The notes beneath the pieces were generated by a model. It was not told the origin of the DNA. It saw only the letters and a program-made list of their open reading frames with translations, and did not search any database. From SZUA-254 sp031379665 (lineage in GTDB: Bacteria > Bacteroidota > Ignavibacteria > UBA10030 > SZUA-254), in contig JANNFI010000132.1 in assembly GCA_031379665.1 (NCBI GenBank), forward strand, positions 1 to 11,299: a stretch of 11,299 nt of DNA, written 5' to 3'. Shown in pieces: positions 6,635 through 11,299 of this stretch. The position numbers were made by a program, and so were the translations under genes. How positions within the stretch are numbered: position 1 is the stretch's first letter; each line of letters starts with the position of its first letter.

Positions 6635-8470
6635 GTGTTGATTTTCTTCTGCGTGGGATGTACCTTGATAACAGTCATTTTCCGCTATCTATCTCCAACC
6701 GATCGGGTTGCAATCAAAACCCCTGTCTACATATTGATCGTATTTGTATTTCTCCTGTTTTCCCCGGCATCGGTGATGTCTCAGCGCTTTTACCCGTCTG
6801 AATCTCGGATGGCCTTGCACCACTCCCCGCCGAGGGACGGGGATGATTACGAAGATCCTGTGGAAGATGAGGAGCCGGACGCGATTGAAGAATCGGCGAT
6901 ATCCGGGATGGGGGCACTGTACGTACCGTCCGTCAAATCCGGTCAGGGGGAATGGCACCAAACAAATGCGACCAACCAGCGCTGGGACGATTCACTGGAG
7001 TCGTGGAGCACTACGAGTCGCACGAGCTATGAGTATGATGCCGGTGGGAATGTCACCGAAATCCGCACATTTCTACCCGACGCCGATACGCTTCAGGTCG
7101 CCACCCTTACGAATTTTATCAATGACGCGTCGGGTAACATCCTGGAGGAACTGAGAAGGAATTATACCGACGGTACCTGGATCGATCAGAGCAGGACAAC
7201 AAACCGGTATGACGATGGGGGAAGGGTCGTATGGTACCTGTATGAGCTTCATGACGCGAGTGGCTGGGTGGGTAAATACAGGAAAACACGCGATTATAAC
7301 CGTGACGGGAACCTGCTCGAATACCGCTATCATGATTACGACGGATCCGGGTGGAGGTACCGGGCCCACACGATCCGAGCCTACGATGATGATGGGCGGC
7401 GCATCGAGGACTACCAAATGTCGTGGGGCACGACCGGGCAATCTAAGGGGACGTGGAGATTTTACACCTTCGACCAGTCGGGGAACCAGGTCGAACGAAA
7501 ATATCTTCGCTGGATGTCGGGTGATTGGACAAACTACAGTTGGATATATGACGGCTACGACGATCATTCGAGAATAATCCTCTCCACAACCCTCCGGTGG
7601 CGCGATTCGGCCTGGACGCCCACCACCAGGGTCGGGCGCGGATACGACCATCAAGGCAATCTTTCGAGCTACATCTCGGAGAGGTACGTCGGACCGGGTT
7701 GGGCATATTTCCAGGGACAATGGTCGACGTACAGCTCCAACGGGCGGAATGCCGAAACGTTGAACAGGTACTGGACGGACACGGGATGGGTGAGTTCGGA
7801 TTTGTGGGTCCAGGAGTACGACGCCAGGGGGAACCAGACACTGTACCGTTTACAACGGTGGGACGGACATAACTGGGTCAACAATTGGAAGGAAGCCACG
7901 ACCTTCAATCATCACGGAAACATGATGTCACACATCAATGAGGAGTGGCGCAACGGTCAATGGGAGGTCACGAGACGGACAGACATTAATTATGACGGAA
8001 AAGGCAACCGTCTCACGGAAACGAACCAGGCGTGGGTGGAGGGCGTTGTGTTTACCGGTTCACAATGGTACAACGTTTACGATGAGGGGGACAACCCGAT
8101 CGAGGGGGGAGTCCGCGAGTGGAAAGATGGGAGGTGGGTGAGCAGTTCCCGCTGGCTGTACGAGTGGGACCGCCTTACGGATATAGAGCCCGCGGAGGGC
8201 GTCGTCCGCGAGTTCAGTCTGCGTGAGAATTACCCCAACCCATTTAACCCCTCAACCGACATCTCATACTCAATTCCCTCTCCGGGTATTGTCACACTCC
8301 GGATATATAACATCCTTGGTCGTGAAGTTGCAACGTTGGTGAATGAGAGGAAGGAAGCCGGGATTCACGCAGTGATATGGAACGCTTCTGGAGTGCCAAG
8401 TGGAGTCTATTTCTACCGGATAGTTTCAGGTGAGTTCACGGAAACGAAAAAGATGGTTTTAATGAAATAG
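6635..8470 (+). CDS. Secreted protein of thirteen 29-residue YD-like repeats with T9SS sorting domain
   Basis: 611 residues from GTG at 6635. An in-frame TGA at 6632 prevents a longer form, and TTG 6638, GTG 6653 and TTG 6665 are other possible starts. A hydrophobic stretch (about 31-45) preceded by Arg24 and Lys28 ends at VMS|QRF, a likely signal cleavage after residue 49. An acidic linker follows (about 67-87, rich in Asp and Glu). Residues 128-504 are thirteen tandem units of exactly 29 residues, preceded by a half unit (115-127). The shared pattern is (Y/F)(D/N)xxGN near the front and one or two Trp near the end. Residues 527-611 form the T9SS type A sorting domain with NYPNPFNPST, ending in Lys. 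The repeats recall the YD repeats of Rhs/teneurin proteins in motif, but no Rhs core or toxin tip is present. Function unknown; an elongated or closed beta structure at the cell surface is inferred. GC is lower than in the neighbours. It lies 65 bp after the previous gene, probably in the same operon. Confidence 0.88.
   Translation: MLIFFCVGCTLITVIFRYLSPTDRVAIKTPVYILIVFVFLLFSPASVMSQRFYPSESRMALHHSPPRDGDDYEDPVEDEEPDAIEESAISGMGALYVPSVKSGQGEWHQTNATNQRWDDSLESWSTTSRTSYEYDAGGNVTEIRTFLPDADTLQVATLTNFINDASGNILEELRRNYTDGTWIDQSRTTNRYDDGGRVVWYLYELHDASGWVGKYRKTRDYNRDGNLLEYRYHDYDGSGWRYRAHTIRAYDDDGRRIEDYQMSWGTTGQSKGTWRFYTFDQSGNQVERKYLRWMSGDWTNYSWIYDGYDDHSRIILSTTLRWRDSAWTPTTRVGRGYDHQGNLSSYISERYVGPGWAYFQGQWSTYSSNGRNAETLNRYWTDTGWVSSDLWVQEYDARGNQTLYRLQRWDGHNWVNNWKEATTFNHHGNMMSHINEEWRNGQWEVTRRTDINYDGKGNRLTETNQAWVEGVVFTGSQWYNVYDEGDNPIEGGVREWKDGRWVSSSRWLYEWDRLTDIEPAEGVVREFSLRENYPNPFNPSTDISYSIPSPGIVTLRIYNILGREVATLVNERKEAGIHAVIWNASGVPSGVYFYRIVSGEFTETKKMVLMK
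7016..8146 (+). repeat. Thirteen tandem 87-bp (29-residue) degenerate repeats
   Basis: When cut every 29 residues from Ser128, the protein lines up with no gap or insertion for thirteen units. Examples are TYTFD-type fronts such as RYDDGGR, DYNRDGN, AYDDDGR, TFDQSGN, EYDARGN, NYDGKGN and VYDEGDN, each at position 6-12 of its unit. The tail of most units has Trp at positions 21 and/or 26 (e.g. RWMSGDW, YWTDTGW, RWDGHNW, EWRNGQW, EWKDGRW). The DNA copies have diverged too much to be recent duplications. Confidence 0.9.
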
Positions 8471-8515
8471 GCGGCCTCTCTGCCGCACGCCGAATAGACC
8501 GATCAATCGAGTTTC

Positions 8516-8544
8516 AATCGCCGGCTCCGAAAGGGCCGGCGGTT
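8516..8544 (+). terminator. Rho-independent terminator after the T9SS cargo cluster
   Basis: An inverted repeat CGCCGGC (8519-8525) and GCCGGCG (8535-8541) encloses a short loop. It extends outward by a U-G and two A-U pairs to 8516 and 8544. A moderately T-rich tail (TTTCGTTAGTT, 8543-8553) follows. It lies 46 bases after the stop of the repeat protein and 60 bases before priA, so it probably ends the cargo transcript and makes priA a separate unit. A second, weaker hairpin (GCGGC 8471-8475 with GCCGC 8482-8486) directly follows the stop codon. Confidence 0.65.
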
Positions 8545-8603
8545 TCGTTAGTTGCATCTCCATCCCGTTTTGCCGACATTTTTCCACCCGATTCCCAGGA
8601 ACG

Positions 8604-11147
8604 ATGCCCGATTTCTTCATCGACCTCGCCGTCCCGAATACGGTCGACAGGGTCTTCACCTATTCCGTCCCCGCGCACCTCCGGCCGCTCGCGCGGCCCG
8701 GCGTCCGCGCTCTCGCCCCGTTCGGGAAGAAGACCGTCGCCGGCATCGTCGTGGCAACCTCGGCCTCCTCCGATGTCCGCGGCATCCGCGGCATCCTTGA
8801 CATCATCGACGAGGAACCGGTCATCGGCGAAGAACTGATGAAGCTCGCGGGCTGGATGTCGGGCTACTACCACGCCCCAATCGGCGAAGCGCTCCGCCCG
8901 ATGCTCATCAGCGGATTCACCGGCGTCGGGAAAGCCACGGTCAGATCTTCGGTGGAGGTCACGCCGGAACTCATTTTGGGACTCGCGAGGTCCCCCCTCC
9001 AGCAATCGGTGATGCGGCATCTGTCGGGAACACCGAAGGCCGCGGTCTCGACGCTCCGGAAGGCCCTCGACTCGGGGAGCATTTACCCTGCGCTCCACGA
9101 GCTCCGGCGGAAAGGATTCGTGACCATCGACGAGGAGCGCGCGTACGCAGGCGACGCGGCGAAGGTGGAACCGGTGATCGTCGTCGACGGAGATGCCGCG
9201 ACAAAGTGGCGGGCGTGGCTCGAAGTGAACGGCGACAACAGGCGAACGTCAAAGCAGGCGGCCATCGTACGCGCGCTCGCCGCGATGGATCCCGCGACGG
9301 TGACCACCGCGGAATTGATCCGGGAACACGATCTCTCACCGGCGGCCCTGAAATCCCTTGCCGGAAAACAGGTCGTAACCATCGCCTCACGGGAGGTGGT
9401 TCGCGACGGCTCGTCGGCCGGGGAACATCGCGAAGAGCACAGGGATTTCAAGTTGAACGTTCACCAGTCGGCCGCGCTCAGCGCGATACTGGAGCCGGTG
9501 GAATCCGGAACGTTCGCGGCGTTCCTTCTCTGGGGGATCACCGGGAGCGGCAAGACGCAGGTCTACATCGAGGCGATCGCACGGGCGCTCGAGCTGGGCA
9601 GGAGCGCGCTCGTCCTCGTCCCGGAGATCGCGCTCACGCCCCAGACGGTGGGCAGGTTCCGGCGCCGTTTCGGCGACAGGGTGGTGATGTTCCACAGCAG
9701 GATGTCGAGGGGGGAACGGTACGACGCCTGGCGCCTGGCCCGGGATGGCCGGTACTCGATCGTAATCGGACCGCGCTCAGCGGTGTTCGCCCCCCTGGCA
9801 CGCCTCGGCCTCATCGTCGTCGACGAGGAGCACGAGCCTTCCTACAAGCAGTACGACCAGTCACCGCGCTACCACGCCCGCGACGCCGCCGTGGTCCGGG
9901 GGAGCCTCGCCGGGGCCACGGTGATCCTCGGATCGGCGACGCCCTCTATTGAGAGCTTCTCCAACGCGCTCTCAGGGAAGTACCATCTTGTCGAACTCCC
10001 CGAGAGGGCCGACGGGGCGCAACTCCCGGCGGTGACCATCGTGGATATGGTCGCCGAGCGGAAGAAGAAATTCGAAGCGTACCGGGCCGTGCGGAAGGAA
10101 GAGTTCAAGGTCGACGCCCTGGCCGCGAAGCTCTCGATGAAGAAGTTCGAACACGGCTCGATCTCAGACCTGTTGCGCGAGCGGATCACCGACCGGCTGC
10201 AGAAAAAAGAGGGGATTATCATTTTACAAAACCGCCGCGGGTTCTCGGCGTATATCGAATGCCGCGAATGCGGCAAGGTCGAGATGTGCGACCGCTGCCA
10301 GATATCGCTCACCTATCACCGCCCCCAGAAACATTTACGGTGCCACTACTGCGGGTCCGTCAAGACCCCACCGCTCTTCTGCGGTGAGTGCGGCGCCGGT
10401 GATCTCCTCTATCTCGGCCTCGGGACGCAAAAGGTGGAGGAAGAACTCCGCGCTGCGTTCCCCTCCGCGGCCGTGGATCGAATGGACCTCGACACCACGT
10501 CCCGGAAGGGTTCGCACGCCGGGATCCTGAACCGGTTCGCCGGCGGCGAGGTCGACATCCTCCTCGGCACACAGATGATCGCCAAGGGGCTCGACATCCC
10601 GCGCGTCACGCTGGTCGGCGTCATCTCCGCCGACACGCAGCTGCTCCTGCCCGACTTCCGGTCGGCGGAGCGGACATTTCAATTGTTGACGCAGGTCGCT
10701 GGGCGGTCGGGGAGGCGAAAGATCCCGGGAGAGGTGATCATCCAGACGATGCAGCCGCTTCATCCTACGATGCAGGACGTCGCCCGGCACGACTATAGGA
10801 AATTCTACGACGACGAAATCAGGTACCGGAAGGACCTCGGCTACCCGCCGTTCACGAGGATCACGCTGCTGGAGTATTCAGGGGAGAAGGAAGAGGATGT
10901 ACGAAAGGCCGCGGAGAGCGCGGCTGCGACAATGCGGAAATCGTGCGGACCGGCGGCGGTGATGGGCCCCTCGCCGGCCGCGCTCCCGAAGATCCGGGAC
11001 CGGTTCCGGTGGCACGTGGTGATCAAAAGTCCCAAGGGAGGCGATCCTTCCGGTTCACTCCTCTCGGGCCATCTCGCCGGGCTCGCGCCACCGCGCCAGC
11101 GGACCGTGAGGATGACGATCGATACCGACCCGCAGAGTTTGATGTAG
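8604..11147 (+). CDS. priA: Primosomal protein N' (replication restart helicase PriA)
   Basis: 847 residues, complete. PriA is a superfamily 2 DNA helicase that recognises abandoned forks, unwinds the lagging-strand end and loads DnaB through other primosome proteins. Visible parts: N-terminal 3'-end-binding domain (about 1-105, DRVFTYSVP, GVRALAPFGKK), winged-helix region (about 120-265), Walker A GITGSGKT (311-318, Lys317), DEEH box (407-410), SATPS (444-448), QNRRGF (542-547), eight zinc-ligand cysteines at 553, 556, 562, 565, 580, 583, 593 and 596, helicase motif V around LLGTQMIAKGLD (653-664), motif VI QVAGRSGR (697-704) and the typical C-terminus DTDPQSLM. It is about 115 residues longer than E. 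coli PriA (732). Part of the excess is a Lys/Glu-rich insert around 483-520 between SATPS and QNRRGF. A short AGGA lies only 3 bases before the ATG, so the start rests mainly on family alignment. Confidence 0.98.
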   Translation: MPDFFIDLAVPNTVDRVFTYSVPAHLRPLARPGVRALAPFGKKTVAGIVVATSASSDVRGIRGILDIIDEEPVIGEELMKLAGWMSGYYHAPIGEALRPMLISGFTGVGKATVRSSVEVTPELILGLARSPLQQSVMRHLSGTPKAAVSTLRKALDSGSIYPALHELRRKGFVTIDEERAYAGDAAKVEPVIVVDGDAATKWRAWLEVNGDNRRTSKQAAIVRALAAMDPATVTTAELIREHDLSPAALKSLAGKQVVTIASREVVRDGSSAGEHREEHRDFKLNVHQSAALSAILEPVESGTFAAFLLWGITGSGKTQVYIEAIARALELGRSALVLVPEIALTPQTVGRFRRRFGDRVVMFHSRMSRGERYDAWRLARDGRYSIVIGPRSAVFAPLARLGLIVVDEEHEPSYKQYDQSPRYHARDAAVVRGSLAGATVILGSATPSIESFSNALSGKYHLVELPERADGAQLPAVTIVDMVAERKKKFEAYRAVRKEEFKVDALAAKLSMKKFEHGSISDLLRERITDRLQKKEGIIILQNRRGFSAYIECRECGKVEMCDRCQISLTYHRPQKHLRCHYCGSVKTPPLFCGECGAGDLLYLGLGTQKVEEELRAAFPSAAVDRMDLDTTSRKGSHAGILNRFAGGEVDILLGTQMIAKGLDIPRVTLVGVISADTQLLLPDFRSAERTFQLLTQVAGRSGRRKIPGEVIIQTMQPLHPTMQDVARHDYRKFYDDEIRYRKDLGYPPFTRITLLEYSGEKEEDVRKAAESAAATMRKSCGPAAVMGPSPAALPKIRDRFRWHVVIKSPKGGDPSGSLLSGHLAGLAPPRQRTVRMTIDTDPQSLM

Positions 11148-11158
11148 CCACCGGGCGC

Positions 11159-11198
11159 ATCGAGTAGGAGGAGGCCCGTAAGGGCCTCCGTCCTCTCA
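11159..11198 (-). ncRNA. Group II intron domain VI with bulged branch-point A
   Basis: Reverse-strand fold: an outer stem of three Watson-Crick pairs plus a U-G (11198-11195 with 11161-11164), an unpaired A at 11165, four more pairs (11194-11191 with 11166-11169), an unpaired C at 11190, then an eight-pair stem (11189-11182 with 11170-11177) with a four-base loop. The bulged A is the seventh base from the intron's 3' end, where the lariat branch point is normally found. The strong inner hairpin also forms in plus-strand RNA and may help end priA transcripts, although no T run follows it there. Confidence 0.85.
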
Positions 11199-11299
11199 CA
11201 CCACCGTACGTACGGTTCCGTATACGGCGGTTCGTGATAGATTATGGATTTTGAGCGTTGTGTCAACTAGCGAGACGAGCCCCATTTGGTCAAAGAACG
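11196..11299 (-). CDS. Possible C-terminal end of the group II intron reverse transcriptase/maturase (partial)
   Basis: On the reverse strand, the frame beginning at 11297 stays open for 33 codons to TGA at 11198-11196. It starts FFDQMGLVSLVD, resembling the end of the thumb/maturase region of group II intron proteins, where GL(V/F)SL-type motifs are common, and then continues as SRTAVYGTVRTVV. The last part is simply domain V read as codons, so the reading frame would overlap the catalytic RNA and stop at the start of domain VI. Only 33 codons are visible, and an open frame of that length can arise by chance. The protein call depends mostly on the intron context. Confidence 0.45.
   Translation of the reverse strand, partial: FFDQMGLVSLVDTTLKIHNLSRTAVYGTVRTVV
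11199..11232 (-). ncRNA. Group II intron domain V
   Basis: Reverse-strand fold: a nine-pair lower stem joins 11231-11223 to 11208-11200 with one G-U wobble at 11228/11203. A two-base CG bulge follows at 11210-11209, then a four-pair upper stem (11222-11219 with 11214-11211) and a GAAC tetraloop (11218-11215). The wobble G lies in the triad C-G-C (11229-11227). The 34-base span, the 3'-side two-base bulge and ACGTACGG after the upper stem match the domain V consensus. The tetraloop is GAAC instead of the common GNRA. Domain V is the catalytic heart of the ribozyme. Confidence 0.87.

Larger units (their letters stand above)
11159..11299 (-). mobile_element. 3' end of a group II intron (bacterial class C type), body beyond the right edge
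   Basis: Read on the reverse strand, the last 141 bases hold a group II intron tail: the possible end of the intron-encoded protein, domain V, domain VI and the terminal CTACTCGAT, whose last base is at 11159. Domains V and VI fold as expected base by base (see separate entries). The CGC triad in domain V is the form known for class IIC introns; most other group II introns have AGC. The intron is antisense to priA, and its 3' exon begins 11 bases after the priA stop, so PriA is untouched. The 5' part and the insertion-site hairpin expected for class C lie outside the window. Whether it is still active cannot be judged. Confidence 0.87.

Noticed and set aside
7016..8146. Regular spacing considered as a CRISPR array
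   Set aside because: The 87-bp units are coding, degenerate at the DNA level and have no constant repeat alternating with unique spacers.
6635..8470. The repeat protein considered as an Rhs or polymorphic toxin
   Set aside because: It has YD-like turns, but no Rhs core motif, no C-terminal toxin domain and no immunity gene after it. It ends in a T9SS sorting domain.
8471..8486. Short hairpin GCGGC/GCCGC right after the repeat-protein stop
   Set aside because: It has only five base pairs and no T run. The stronger hairpin at 8516-8544 is the better terminator.
9206..9952. A 248-codon plus-strand frame inside priA
   Set aside because: It is an out-of-frame shadow. The priA frame carries all helicase motifs across this stretch without interruption.
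11245..11266. Minus-strand TTGACA followed 14-16 bases later by CATAAT/TAATCT, promoter-like
   Set aside because: The spacing is short, and the site lies within the intron just before domain V, where an outward promoter is not needed to explain anything. Chance is likely.

Overview
The window looks like a GC-rich chromosome segment from a member of the FCB group (Bacteroidota/Chlorobiota/Ignavibacteriota and relatives). Three consecutive genes end in the type IX secretion (T9SS) type A sorting domain, with the hallmark N(Y/T)PNPFNPST motif and a terminal Lys/Arg. Their predicted mature proteins all start with Gln, and the genes mostly lack strong Shine-Dalgarno sites. The species cannot be fixed from this window. 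The GC richness and the PNPFNPST form suit an Ignavibacteria-like or related candidate lineage better than a typical low-GC Bacteroidetes.

Layout from left to right. A truncated minus-strand gene (1-515) encodes an exported dienelactone hydrolase family protein. A 231-bp AT-richer divergent intergenic region (516-746) follows. Two tandem paralogous plus-strand genes come next (747-3242 and 3255-6569, 12 bp apart). Each encodes a large secreted protein made of a choice-of-anchor-B/LVIVD beta-propeller, two fibronectin III-like domains, a jellyroll (MAM-like) domain and a T9SS sorting domain. The second copy carries about 300 extra residues between the jellyroll and the sorting domain. A third T9SS cargo gene (6635-8470) is built almost entirely of thirteen back-to-back repeats of exactly 29 residues and has visibly lower GC. 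A terminator hairpin (8516-8544) separates this cluster from priA (8604-11147), the primosomal replication-restart helicase.

Eleven bases past the priA stop, the minus strand carries the 3' end of a group II intron. Domain V (with a CGC triad, the bacterial class C type) and domain VI (with a bulged branch-point A seven bases from the 3' end) are both readable. The body of the intron and most of its reverse transcriptase lie beyond the right edge.

The three T9SS cargo genes probably form one transcription unit that makes cell-surface or released proteins. No substrate can be assigned. priA is a housekeeping gene that happens to be adjacent, and the intron is a mobile element that landed in the gap after it without damaging its coding sequence. 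I see no clear new defence or metabolic system. The least ordinary items are the 29-residue repeat protein, the paralog pair with its module insertion, and the intron placement.
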